Assembly: GCA_023384675.1 (NCBI GenBank)
Contig: JAHDVK010000019.1
Span: 1-64,000, forward strand
DNA from: Bryobacteraceae bacterium
GTDB lineage: Bacteria > Acidobacteriota > Terriglobia > Bryobacterales > Bryobacteraceae
Reading direction: 5' to 3'
DNA: 64,000 nucleotides
Below are positions 7,565-15,772 of this stretch, one piece after another. Below the pieces are notes generated by a model. The model ran no database searches, was not told the DNA's origin, and worked only from the letters and a program-made list of their open reading frames with translations. Both the position numbers and the translations under genes were made by a program. How positions within the stretch are numbered: the first letter of the stretch is position 1; each line of letters opens with the position of its first letter.

Positions 7565-8332
7565 TTAGCACCTCGACTTCGCCGGCTCGGGGGGCGAATT
7601 GCGAGAGGGATGCTTCCGCTCAAGGTTCCAGATCAGGAGATCGAGTTGTCGAGGGGTCACTTTCGGGAACTTGGAGCGCAGGTTGGCCGCGGCATCTTTG
7701 AGTAGTGATTGCGCTTGGGGGGCCGATACTCTCCGATTGAGGGTTCGTTCGAGCCAGTCAAGGAGCATCCGGTCTGGCTTAACGAGCTCTTCCCTTCCGG
7801 TCTCCATCAAGAAATATTTGAAGCTAATCCCTGATCGCTGGCCTGGCACCGTGCGGAATTCAGCCTCGATCAATTCGTTCTTCAGTATGACCGGAACGTC
7901 CTGAAGGTAATTCACACCGTGTCTCTTCAAGATTTTCGCCAGCCTGAACACAGCTTCCGCCTTCAGTATTCCATTGGTTGGAGAGGTTCGGCACCGATTC
8001 TGCAAAACCTCGGAGGCAAAGGCTTCAGAACCGCGTTTTTGGATACGTAAGACTAGTTTTGCAATGGAGTCCTGGTCTGCTAGCGGAGGGAGGCGCGCAG
8101 CAGACACTCGCCGCTCCTGTAACCTGTAGGTCTCACAGTAATTCCGGACTACGTTCTTGACTCCCTCATAGCGCACATTGATTGAGAATATAGCGTCAAT
8201 TAGACAGAGAGTGATGCTCTGGTACGGATTCACCTTCTGCTCATGACCAGCCAACTGAAGCAGGGGAATTAAGGCCTCCATCAACGTTTTCGCTTCGGAT
8301 GGATCCGAATGGCTTGAACGGGTGAGGATCAT
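7565..8332 (-). CDS. Hypothetical protein, possible HhH-GPD-like fold
   Basis: A 255-aa protein with no signal peptide. The start at ATG 8332 has GGGAG about 9 nt upstream; the frame remains open far upstream but there it runs antisense to other genes. The layout recalls helix-hairpin-helix DNA glycosylases: an N-terminal helical part (LIDAIFSINVRYEGVKNVV), then TVPGQRSGISFKYFL in place of a LPGVGxxTA hairpin, then VKPDRMLLDWLERTLNRR where those enzymes have the catalytic Asp. I see no Fe-S cysteines and no clear catalytic Lys. Its base composition looks less GC-rich than its neighbours, consistent with recent acquisition. Function unknown. Confidence 0.6.
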   Translation of the reverse strand: MILTRSSHSDPSEAKTLMEALIPLLQLAGHEQKVNPYQSITLCLIDAIFSINVRYEGVKNVVRNYCETYRLQERRVSAARLPPLADQDSIAKLVLRIQKRGSEAFASEVLQNRCRTSPTNGILKAEAVFRLAKILKRHGVNYLQDVPVILKNELIEAEFRTVPGQRSGISFKYFLMETGREELVKPDRMLLDWLERTLNRRVSAPQAQSLLKDAAANLRSKFPKVTPRQLDLLIWNLERKHPSRNSPPEPAKSRC

Positions 8333-8472
8333 TGCGCTATCTCCCTTCGTAAGGCAAGTATCCATGCATGTGGCCGACTCACGCTGGCAGGAGTCTATCA
8401 CACGAAGGGAAATCGGGGCGTACCCTGCCTGATTGAGTAGTGGAGAGGAAACGCCCCCATGGCACACAGCGA

Positions 8473-10197
8473 TCAATGCTCCAGCAGGCTGGGCCGGTCC
8501 ACTCGTTCGCCTTTGGAGAAGACGGCGATGATGCGCTCGGTGGCGTTGATGTCTTCCAGCGGGTTGCCGTCCACCAGGACGAGGTCGGCGTCGGCGCCGG
8601 GGCGGATCTGGCCGATATTCCCTTTGCCGAAGCGGGCAGCGGCGCCGGAAGTCACCTGCTTCAGGATCTCGCTCGCGGCGAGGCCCCCGGCGGCCATCAG
8701 CTGAAGCTGGCGGTGAAGCGCCGGTCCGTGGGGCAACATCCAGAGGCCCGCGGCGCTGTACGGCGGGTCCGGTACAGCGCCGGGTTCGCCCGGTTCGGGA
8801 CGGTCGCGCCAGTCCCGCATTTGCTGGGCAAGCGCGGCGCGGTAAGAGGGGTTGAGCACCTGCTGGGTGAGCGAACGGTTCAGCAGCAGAGGCATGCCCT
8901 CGGCGGGACGAATCCATTCCTGCGCCACCAGCGGAGGACCGGCGGGGGGATCCGGCATCGCTATGGCCAGCACCGAAGCCCCCAACCATTCGCCTTCCTC
9001 GATCGAGGCGGCGACCGAAGCCAGAATTTCGGGCCGCACGGACGCGGCGCTCACCCCAGTCACGCCGCAATAGAGCATCGAGGCGAGCGCCCGGCGCTGC
9101 CCCGCGGCATCCTCCGGCAGCAGAACCCACGCGTCGATGAAGCCGGGCAGCAGCGTCCGGCCCGCGGCTTCGAGCATCTCGGCGCGGATCTCGCGCGGGT
9201 CCGGTCCGCGGCCCGGCCAGACCGCCTCGATGCGGCCGCCGCGCACCAGCACCGTGCCGATCTCCAGCACCTCTCCATCCCCAATAAACACGCGCGCATC
9301 GCGAATCAGCCACGACAGGCTCCGGCGCTGTTCGCGGTCGATGATCCTCGTCTTACGCAGGTTTTCCAGACTGTACGCCTGCCAGCCGCCGATCAGCAGG
9401 AAGGGTAACAAAGCAGCCGCCACCCAGAGCTTGGCGCTGGGCTTTAGGCGGTCGTCCTTTTCCCAGCGGAAGAGCTTGACGCCAATGAAGAGGCACACGA
9501 CGGTCGCCAGCGTGAGCGCGCCAACGGCGGCAGCCTGGTCGAACAGGGTCTCATTTTTCATGAGGATGCCCTGCATGCCCAGGTACAAATGGGTAGCGGG
9601 CAGAAACTGCGCGATCACCTGGAGCCATTCGGGCAAAATACTGAGCGGGATCGTGGCGCCGCTCAACAACAGCATCGGAAAGTAGAGCAGCTGAATGATG
9701 ATCTGGCTCTCGGCCATCGAGTTCACCACCGCGGCGACGATCAGGCCCATGCTGCGGAAGGCGATCACGCCGAAGAACAGAAACACCAGCAGCGAGACCC
9801 AGTTCTCCGGGAAAGGCAGGCCATAGCGCCAGCGTGAGATGCCGAAGAAGAGGAAGATCGCCGGCATATAGATCACCCAGCCGGTGACGATCGAGGCCAC
9901 CAGGATGGGCGCGGGCGTGATCGGGGCCACCTTGAAGCGGCGCAGAATGCCGGTTTCGCGCTCGTGGGTGGCGCGCATGCCGCCGCCGAAGAAGCCGTTA
10001 CCGAGCACGCCGAGCACCAGCACCATCACGATCACCTGCGTGGCCGCGCCCGCGCCTTGCGCCGCGCCCAGGCCTTCGCCGAAGGCGATGAAGAAGATCA
10101 GCGGGAAGAGATAACTGAAGAAGAGCACGGTGCGGTCGCGCATCGTGAGTTGCAGTGTACTGCGGGTGTAGGCCCAGTATGCGCGCAGGTTAATCAC
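8473..10197 (-). CDS. ABC-2 type permease fused to a degenerate amidohydrolase-like domain
   Basis: A 574-aa protein. Residues 1-245 form an ABC-2 exporter permease with about six membrane segments (near 23-40, 54-72, 97-118, 134-157, 165-187, 221-243). A seventh hydrophobic segment (256-274) would place the rest outside the cytoplasmic membrane. Residues ~295-570 resemble the amidohydrolase superfamily at both ends: ARVFIGDGEVLEIGTVLVRGG, LLPGFIDAW (351-357) and GQIRPGADADLVLVDGNPL (529-546). The metal-binding HxH that normally follows PGFID is replaced by AWV, so catalysis is unlikely. It overlaps the end of the ATPase gene by 8 nt and is surely its partner. The fused domain may be a periplasmic binding or sensor module. 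The intergenic stretch 8333-8472 shows no gene. Confidence 0.85.
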   Translation of the reverse strand: MINLRAYWAYTRSTLQLTMRDRTVLFFSYLFPLIFFIAFGEGLGAAQGAGAATQVIVMVLVLGVLGNGFFGGGMRATHERETGILRRFKVAPITPAPILVASIVTGWVIYMPAIFLFFGISRWRYGLPFPENWVSLLVFLFFGVIAFRSMGLIVAAVVNSMAESQIIIQLLYFPMLLLSGATIPLSILPEWLQVIAQFLPATHLYLGMQGILMKNETLFDQAAAVGALTLATVVCLFIGVKLFRWEKDDRLKPSAKLWVAAALLPFLLIGGWQAYSLENLRKTRIIDREQRRSLSWLIRDARVFIGDGEVLEIGTVLVRGGRIEAVWPGRGPDPREIRAEMLEAAGRTLLPGFIDAWVLLPEDAAGQRRALASMLYCGVTGVSAASVRPEILASVAASIEEGEWLGASVLAIAMPDPPAGPPLVAQEWIRPAEGMPLLLNRSLTQQVLNPSYRAALAQQMRDWRDRPEPGEPGAVPDPPYSAAGLWMLPHGPALHRQLQLMAAGGLAASEILKQVTSGAAARFGKGNIGQIRPGADADLVLVDGNPLEDINATERIIAVFSKGERVDRPSLLEH

Positions 10198-11119
10198 GGA
10201 GCTTCTTCCCGGTGAGCTGGATGAAAACGTCTTCCAACGTGGGGCGGCGGATGTGCAGATCGTCGAGACCCGCGCCGCAGGCGTCCACCCATTTCACGAG
10301 TTCGAGCACGGCCTGAGCGGGCTTCGGATGGGCGACGGTCAACTGGCGGCGGTCTTCGCTGAAGACGAGCGGAAACTCGGCGGACCAGCCATTGGGCGGC
10401 TCCTGGGGCAGCGGCCGTTCACACTCGATTTCAACGCGGGCATGGCCCAGAATCCGCTGCTGGAGTTCACGCGGCGTGCCGATGGCGATCACGCGGCCCT
10501 CATCGACAATCGCCACGCGATGGCAGAGCCGTTCGGCCTCCTCGATGTAATGGGTGGTGAGCAGGATGGTGCGGCGCTGGTCGCGCAGTTCTTCGATGAG
10601 CGTGTGGATCTCGAGGCGGACCTGCGGATCGAGGCCCGTGGTGGGCTCGTCCAGAAACAGAATCTGCGGCTCGTTCACCATCGCCAGCGCCAGCGCCAGC
10701 CGCTGTTTCTGACCGCCGGAGAGCGTGACGTAAAAGGCGGCGCGCTTGTCCCAAAGCTGAAGCCGTTTCAGCAGGCTTTCGAGGCACGTCTGCCGGGAGT
10801 AGAAGGAGGCGAAGAGCTCGACGGCCTCGAAGACGCGGATCTTATCGGGCAGGTTCGTGGCCTGGAGGCTGACGCCGATGCGGTCCTTCACGGCCGCCGT
10901 TTCATTGGCCGGGTCGAAGCCGAGGACCCGCACTTCGCCGCCGGTGCGCGGGCGCAAGCCTTCGAGGATTTCCACCGTGGTGGTCTTGCCGGCGCCGTTC
11001 GGGCCGAGCAGTCCAAACACTTCGCCTTGCGCGACTTCGAAGCTGATGTCCTTCACCGCTTCGAAGCCGCCGTAGGATTTGCGCAGACCGCGCACGACGA
11101 TGGCGGGGGCGTCCGGCAC
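10190..11119 (-). CDS. ABC transporter ATP-binding protein (ABC-2 export system)
   Basis: A 309-aa ATPase of the DrrA/CcmA type. Walker A is GPNGAGKTTT (39-48), the signature is LSGGQKQR, Walker B is ILFLDEPTTGLD and the switch histidine lies in LLTTHYIEEAE. After the ATPase core there is an ~80-residue C-terminal extension ending in RRPTLEDVFIQLTGKKLRD, typical of drug and polysaccharide exporters of this class. It would energise the permease-amidohydrolase fusion encoded immediately downstream (8-nt overlap). It starts 13 nt after the PfpI-like gene, in the same operon. Confidence 0.93.
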   Translation of the reverse strand: MPDAPAIVVRGLRKSYGGFEAVKDISFEVAQGEVFGLLGPNGAGKTTTVEILEGLRPRTGGEVRVLGFDPANETAAVKDRIGVSLQATNLPDKIRVFEAVELFASFYSRQTCLESLLKRLQLWDKRAAFYVTLSGGQKQRLALALAMVNEPQILFLDEPTTGLDPQVRLEIHTLIEELRDQRRTILLTTHYIEEAERLCHRVAIVDEGRVIAIGTPRELQQRILGHARVEIECERPLPQEPPNGWSAEFPLVFSEDRRQLTVAHPKPAQAVLELVKWVDACGAGLDDLHIRRPTLEDVFIQLTGKKLRD

Positions 11120-11131
11120 CGGGGCGGGGTC

Positions 11132-11659
11132 CTACTTCTGCTTCGCCACCACTTCGATACAGGCCTTCATGAAGGCGGGCAGGTCATCCGGCTTGCGGGA
11201 ACTCACCAGGTTGCCGTCCACCACCACTTCGCTATCCTCCCAAAGGCCTCCGGCGTTGACCACATCGTCCTTGATGGCGAAGAAGCTCGTCACCCGGCGG
11301 CCGCGCAGCACGTCGGCCGAGACGCAGCACCACAGCCCGTGGCAGATGCCGCACACGAGCTTGCCCTGCCGGTTCACGTCCGCGACAAACTGATTGGCCT
11401 TCGGATGGCGGCGGATATAATCGGGCGCGAAGCCGCCGGGGCACACCACACCGTCATACATATCGGCGGTGACTTCGTCATAGCTCATGTCCGCCTTCAC
11501 CGGATAGCCGAGCTTGCTTTTGTAGGTTTCGCCCTTTTTCGCGCCGATGCAATGCACCTCCGCGCCGGCTTCCTGAAAGCGGTAGTAGGGGTACCAGACC
11601 TCCATTTCCTGGTAGAGCTGGTCGACCAGAATCGCGATTTTCTTGCCTTTGAGTTCCAT
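11132..11659 (-). CDS. PfpI/DJ-1 family protein (class I glutamine amidotransferase-like)
   Basis: About 175 aa. The nucleophile elbow is VCGICHGLW (Cys followed by His), and the upstream conserved acidic region is VDQLYQEMEVWYPYYRF. The family includes intracellular proteases and protein or nucleotide deglycases; the exact activity cannot be told from sequence. I set the start at ATG 11659 (MELKGKKIAILV). A GTG at 11680 would add seven residues and overlap the stop of the upstream serine hydrolase gene as GTGA, so coupling is possible. Second gene of the four-gene operon that ends with the ABC exporter. Confidence 0.85.
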   Translation of the reverse strand: MELKGKKIAILVDQLYQEMEVWYPYYRFQEAGAEVHCIGAKKGETYKSKLGYPVKADMSYDEVTADMYDGVVCPGGFAPDYIRRHPKANQFVADVNRQGKLVCGICHGLWCCVSADVLRGRRVTSFFAIKDDVVNAGGLWEDSEVVVDGNLVSSRKPDDLPAFMKACIEVVAKQK

Positions 11660-11676
11660 GTTCTTCAGTGTATCCT

Positions 11677-12567
11677 TCACCGGACGCGATGGCCCGCTTC
11701 GTTGATCGACGCAAGCCGCTGGAAGTGGCGCAGCACGATGCCCGTCAGCAAGCCGACGGGGTTTCCCGCGGATTCACCCGCCGCCGCGCTCATCACACTC
11801 ACCACGAACGGCCGCTGGCGCAGATACACAATGCCGGTCTCGCAGTGTACGCCGGGCACGCCGCCCGGCTTCGACGCAACGCGGATCTCCTCGGGGATGG
11901 CCTTGCGCATCGCGGCATCCACGAGCGTCATGATGGCGATCATCTCCTCCGAGGCGCGCGGGCTCACGAGTTTGCCTTCATACAGCAGGCGGGCGAGGCG
12001 GGCCATCTCAACCGGCGTGGAAACGTTCTCGAGGTTGCGCTGCGCCGCGCCCGCGTCGATCATGACGCGGCGCAGACGGGTGTTCAGAAAGCCGAGTTCG
12101 TCGAGCATGCGGTTGACAGAGGCCATTTCGACGAGAGCGATGGCCCGGTTGGTGGCCACGTTGTCGCTGTCGCGCATCATGGCGGTGAGCAGGTCGCGCA
12201 CCGGAAGCGTGACGGGGCCTTCGTCCAATTGCCGTTGGATCTGGCCGCTGCCGCCGACCTTGTCCTTGGCGGTGAGCGTGAGCTGCTCGTCCAAAGAGAA
12301 ACGCCCCTCGGCGGCGGCCTGGAAGGCGCGGATCAGGATCGGGATTTTGATGGAACTGGCTTGCGCAAAGACGGTTCCGCCGTTGTAGGTGAAGCTGCGG
12401 CCCGTGGTGAGATCGATCGCGGCCACCCCGATGGCCCCGTCAAAGCCGCGGTCGAGATCGGCAATGGCGCTCAGCGTCTTCGCCTCCAGCAGGTCTTCGA
12501 TCGAGGGCTGGGCCAGAGCCGGAACGGCGAGCAGCAGGGCGCAGAGGAATGCCTTTGGCATAATCAT
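11677..12567 (-). CDS. Secreted serine hydrolase, class A beta-lactamase-like
   Basis: A 296-aa exported protein (signal peptide AFLCALLLAVPALAQ). It has the penicillin-recognising fold motifs: SSIK at 71-74 (nucleophile Ser71 and Lys74), SDN at 134-136, and KPG at 233-235 where KTG/KSG is usual. The omega-loop region (AQRNLENVSTPVEMARL) has a Glu but does not match classical class A enzymes closely, so it could be a beta-lactamase, a D,D-peptidase relative or an esterase. It would act in the periplasm. First gene of the operon with the PfpI-like protein and ABC exporter. Divergent from crcB, with only 19 nt between the starts. Confidence 0.82.
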   Translation of the reverse strand: MIMPKAFLCALLLAVPALAQPSIEDLLEAKTLSAIADLDRGFDGAIGVAAIDLTTGRSFTYNGGTVFAQASSIKIPILIRAFQAAAEGRFSLDEQLTLTAKDKVGGSGQIQRQLDEGPVTLPVRDLLTAMMRDSDNVATNRAIALVEMASVNRMLDELGFLNTRLRRVMIDAGAAQRNLENVSTPVEMARLARLLYEGKLVSPRASEEMIAIMTLVDAAMRKAIPEEIRVASKPGGVPGVHCETGIVYLRQRPFVVSVMSAAAGESAGNPVGLLTGIVLRHFQRLASINEAGHRVR

Positions 12568-12586
12568 TTAGAAAGGATACCCGGGC

Positions 12587-12973
12587 TTGACGTATCTGTG
12601 GGTGGCTTTGGGCGCGGCTTTGGGCGGCGTGTTGCGGTATTGGTGCTACGGCGCGGCGGTACGCCTCGGCGCCGAGCTGTTCCCCTGGGGCACGCTGTTT
12701 GTCAATGTCGCAGGCTCGGCGGTCATCGGTTTCTTCGCTACGATGACCGGCGTGGACGGGCGCCTGCTGGTGAGCCCGGAGTCGCGCATCTTCGTGATGG
12801 CCGGCTTTTGCGGTGGCTTCACCACCTTTTCCACGTTCAGCCTGGAAACCCTCAAACTCGTGCAGGACCGGCAATGGATGGCGGCTTCGATGAACGTGGC
12901 CGGCTCCGTGGTGCTCTGCCTGGCGGGCGTGTGGCTCGGCCATGTGCTTGCAGTCCGGCTCAATGAGCGGTAA
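12587..12973 (+). CDS. crcB: Fluoride ion channel CrcB/Fluc
   Basis: A 128-aa four-helix membrane protein that exports fluoride and normally works as a dual-topology dimer. Diagnostic segments are GGVLRYW, GTLFVNVAGSAVIGFF, and GFCGGFTTFSTFS, which carries the conserved Phe box and the Na+-site region. The start is TTG at 12587 with GAAAGGA (12571-12577) as ribosome-binding site. Only 19 nt separate it from the divergent serine hydrolase, so there is no room for a fluoride riboswitch. The DUF190 gene follows after 9 nt. Confidence 0.95.
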   Translation: MTYLWVALGAALGGVLRYWCYGAAVRLGAELFPWGTLFVNVAGSAVIGFFATMTGVDGRLLVSPESRIFVMAGFCGGFTTFSTFSLETLKLVQDRQWMAASMNVAGSVVLCLAGVWLGHVLAVRLNER

Positions 12974-12982
12974 AGAGAATAC

Positions 12983-13333
12983 ATGCAAGCGCCACTGAAG
13001 GCCACGCTGTTACGGATTTTCGTGGGCGAAGGCGACCGGCACGGCTCGCATCCGCTGTACGAGGCGATTGTGTTAAAGGCGCGGGAGGCGGGTCTGGCCG
13101 GGGCGACTGTGCTGCGGGGGCCGATGGGCTTCGGGCAGTCCTCGCGGCTGCACACGGCAAAGCTGCTGCGGTTGAGCGAAGACCTCTCGTTTGTCGTCGA
13201 AATCGTCGATAGAACGGACAAAATCAACGCTTTTTTGCCCGTTTTGGACATGCTTTTCACCGAAAGCGGGGGCAGCGGGCTGGTCACCATGGAAGGCGTG
13301 GAGGTGCTCCATTACGGCAAAAAGCCTCTTTAG
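12983..13333 (+). CDS. DUF190 domain protein (PII-like)
   Basis: A 116-aa protein with the DUF190 pattern: LLRIFVGEGDRHGSHPLYEAIVLKAREAGLAGATVLRG, GFG and VVEIVDRTDKI. DUF190 proteins share the trimeric PII-like fold and commonly sit beside crcB, as here (9 nt downstream). A role in fluoride resistance is suspected from this context but not established. It is followed 13 nt later by the FG-GAP/UnbV gene on the same strand. Confidence 0.9.
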   Translation: MQAPLKATLLRIFVGEGDRHGSHPLYEAIVLKAREAGLAGATVLRGPMGFGQSSRLHTAKLLRLSEDLSFVVEIVDRTDKINAFLPVLDMLFTESGGSGLVTMEGVEVLHYGKKPL

Positions 13334-13346
13334 TCTGGCGCCGGCG

Positions 13347-15728
13347 ATGCTTTTGCTCTGGCAGGCGCCGCCCGGTCCGCCGCTGCCCAAAGCGGAGCAT
13401 TCGCTCAGCCGCGCCACTTCGCTCATCCGCGAGGGCAAGACCGGCGAAGCGCGCACGTTCCTGAACGCCTACCTGAAGCAGCACCCGGAGGACGCCGAGG
13501 CCTGGCATCAGCTCGCCCGCAGCCACCTGACCGACTTTTTCGAGGGGGGCGGCGACCCGGTAAAAAAACGCGTATCGCTCAGTCTTGCGCTCGAAGCGCT
13601 CGGCGCGGCGCTGAACCGCAACCCCGATCATGTCTATGCGCTGCGGGCCAAGAGCGTGATTCACGCGCGCGCGGAACTGCTGCATTATGATCCCAACCTG
13701 GCCTATGAACTCGCGGCGCGCGTCGTGAAACTGCAGCCCTACGCGAACGAATTTCTCCTGACCCTGACCGAGTGGATGACCGGCGAGGTGCGCTTCACCG
13801 AGGACAGCCAGCAGCGCGTTCCGCACGATCCGCAACTCGGGCTGGACCGCTCCTACGACCTGCTGCAGCGCGTGATCGAAGGCGCCATGCCCTTCAGCAA
13901 CGAGGAGGGCGCGGCGCTCTTCCTGATGGGCAAAACCCTCGCGCGGCGCGGCAATTTCGCTGAATCCGTGCCCTATTTTCAGCAAGGATTGCGGCGCGCC
14001 ACGACGCCGGTCCAAAGGCTCGAAGTGCTGCGCGAACTGGGCGCGAGCTACTACCGGCTGGGCGAATGGAACGACGCCGCGCGCTCGTTTTACGAGGCGC
14101 TCCAGGTGCACAACAACAGCATCGATCAGTGGATGCTCAAAGCAGCGATGGACCAGATGGCCACGGGCGCGCCGGAATTGCCAAAGCAGTTTCTGTTCCC
14201 CGCCCCGAGGCCGCCCGCGCGCGCGGGTCTGCAGTGGGAGTTCAAGGACATGGCGCCGGAACTCGGGCTGGACCGGTTTGACGGCAACGGCACCGTGGCG
14301 TTCGGCGACATCGACAATGATGGCGATTTGGACGTCATTTTGTGCGGTTCCGGCACGTTTTTGGCGGTTTTTTTGAACGAAAACGGCCGTTTTCGCGACG
14401 CGACAGAGCAGGTGGGGCTGGCGCGCGTGCCTTCGGGCTACAGTCTGAACCTGATCGATTACGACAACGACGGCTGGCTCGACCTCTATGTGTCGCTGAA
14501 CGGCTGGAGCGGTCCGATGGCGAACCGGCTGTACCGCAATGTCGAGGGCAAGTTCGCCGATGTCACGGAAAAGAGCGGGGCGGGCGATGGCGGCTCGGGG
14601 TTTATATCGCTGTGGGGCGATCTGGACAACGACGGCGACCTCGACCTGGTGGTCGCCAACGGCGTGCTGAAGGACGGCTCCACGCCGCAGGTTTATCGCA
14701 ACAATGGCGATGGCACGTTCACCAACGTCACCGTGGCGGCGGGCATCGACGAACCGCCCGCCTACGGCGCCATCGGCATCGCGCTGGGCGATTATGACCG
14801 CGACGGCGACCTCGACATTCTCATCAACGGGCTGGACAACGCGCCCAACCGGCTCTATCGCAACGAAGGCAACTGGAAGTTCACCGAAGTGGCGCGTAAG
14901 GCGGGCGTCGTGCAGCCGCCGCACAACGGCTTCGTCTGCTTTTTCTTCGACTACAACAACGACGGCTGGCCCGATGTGCTGACCACCAGCCTCGCCTCTT
15001 GGGAAGCCGTCGTCGAAGGCCTGAAGGAGGGCGCGCCGGCGAAGCTGCACCCGGATGCCACGCGGCTATTCAAGAACAACGGCAACGGCACCTTCCGCGA
15101 CGTGACGATGGAAGCGGGCTTGCATCCGCCGATGGGCGTGATGGGCGCGGGCGTCGCGGACCTGGATAACGACGGCCACATCGACATTTACTTCGGCACC
15201 GGCGACCCGCAACTCACCCGCCTGGAGCCGAACCGCGTGTTCCGCAACAACGGCGACGGCACGTTCAGCGACCTGACAGCGCTGACGGGATTCGCGCGCC
15301 CCGGCAACAAGGGGCACGGCGTAGCCTTCGTCGATTTCGACGAGGATGGCGACCTGGATGTGTATGCGCAGTTGGGCGGGCACTATCAGGGCGACCACGC
15401 GCGCAATGCCTTCTACCGGAACGTGCGGGGTTCGCGGAATCATTGGGTGCAGGTGGAGCTGGAAGGAGTAAAGTCGAATCGCTACGGCGTGGGCGCGCAG
15501 GTGACCGTGAAGGCGGGCGGGCTGCTGGTGCATCGCGAGATGAAAGGCAGCGTGGGCTTCGGCGCGACCGAGCCCTACCGCCTGCACTTCGGCCTGGGCC
15601 AGGAAAAGCGCATCGCGGAGATGGAAGTGTGGTGGCCGTCGGGCGTGAAGCAGGTCTTCAAGGACCTGGAAGCGGGCCGCATCTACCGGGTGACAGAAAA
15701 CGAAGAGGCCGTCCGGCGCCTGAAATAG
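13347..15728 (+). CDS. TPR and FG-GAP repeat protein with UnbV (ASPIC) C-terminal domain
   Basis: A 793-aa protein. The N-terminal ~300 residues are TPR-like helical repeats (EDAEAWHQLARSHL, NPDHVYALRAKSV, EWNDAARSFYEALQVH). Then come seven calcium-loop FG-GAP/VCBS motifs of the DxDxDG type: DIDNDGDLDV, DYDNDGWLDL, DLDNDGDLDL, DYDRDGDLDI, DYNNDGWPDV, DLDNDGHIDI and DFDEDGDLDV, consistent with a seven-bladed propeller. The last ~90 residues are the UnbV/ASPIC domain (WWPSGVKQVFKDL). The start at ATG 13347 gives only a short hydrophobic N-terminus, so export is uncertain. It converges on the first Oar-like receptor, a pairing common in Acidobacteriota. The ligand is unknown. Confidence 0.88.
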   Translation: MLLLWQAPPGPPLPKAEHSLSRATSLIREGKTGEARTFLNAYLKQHPEDAEAWHQLARSHLTDFFEGGGDPVKKRVSLSLALEALGAALNRNPDHVYALRAKSVIHARAELLHYDPNLAYELAARVVKLQPYANEFLLTLTEWMTGEVRFTEDSQQRVPHDPQLGLDRSYDLLQRVIEGAMPFSNEEGAALFLMGKTLARRGNFAESVPYFQQGLRRATTPVQRLEVLRELGASYYRLGEWNDAARSFYEALQVHNNSIDQWMLKAAMDQMATGAPELPKQFLFPAPRPPARAGLQWEFKDMAPELGLDRFDGNGTVAFGDIDNDGDLDVILCGSGTFLAVFLNENGRFRDATEQVGLARVPSGYSLNLIDYDNDGWLDLYVSLNGWSGPMANRLYRNVEGKFADVTEKSGAGDGGSGFISLWGDLDNDGDLDLVVANGVLKDGSTPQVYRNNGDGTFTNVTVAAGIDEPPAYGAIGIALGDYDRDGDLDILINGLDNAPNRLYRNEGNWKFTEVARKAGVVQPPHNGFVCFFFDYNNDGWPDVLTTSLASWEAVVEGLKEGAPAKLHPDATRLFKNNGNGTFRDVTMEAGLHPPMGVMGAGVADLDNDGHIDIYFGTGDPQLTRLEPNRVFRNNGDGTFSDLTALTGFARPGNKGHGVAFVDFDEDGDLDVYAQLGGHYQGDHARNAFYRNVRGSRNHWVQVELEGVKSNRYGVGAQVTVKAGGLLVHREMKGSVGFGATEPYRLHFGLGQEKRIAEMEVWWPSGVKQVFKDLEAGRIYRVTENEEAVRRLK

Positions 15729-15740
15729 CGCCGGACGGCC
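15707..15740. terminator. Hairpin terminator shared by convergent genes
   Basis: A perfect 13-bp inverted repeat (GGCCGTCCGGCGC at 15707-15719 and its complement at 15728-15740) with an 8-nt loop. It includes the stop codon of the upstream FG-GAP gene. On the minus strand it is followed by a T-rich run, so it is more convincing as terminator of the Oar-like gene ending at 15773; on the plus strand the T-run is weak. Confidence 0.7.
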
Positions 15741-15772
15741 GGTTGTCTAACCCGAAGGTTCAGGCTCGCGCT

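Noticed and set aside
8342-8410. 9-bp inverted repeats TCCCTTCGT / ACGAAGGGA 51 nt apart in the intergenic region before the permease-fusion end
   Set aside because: Considered as ends of a small mobile element, but too short, with no target-site duplication and no transposase remnant.
10253-12388. A 711-codon plus-strand frame opposite the ABC and PfpI genes; likewise very long frames at 15443-17818, 19234-21300, 21433-23160 and the minus frame 32438-34498
   Set aside because: All are antisense to well-supported genes, rich in Arg, Ala, His and Gly, and lack domain motifs. They are the usual effect of high GC content.
12568-12586. Fluoride riboswitch before crcB
   Set aside because: Only 19 nt separate crcB from the divergent gene and there is no pseudoknot-like sequence.
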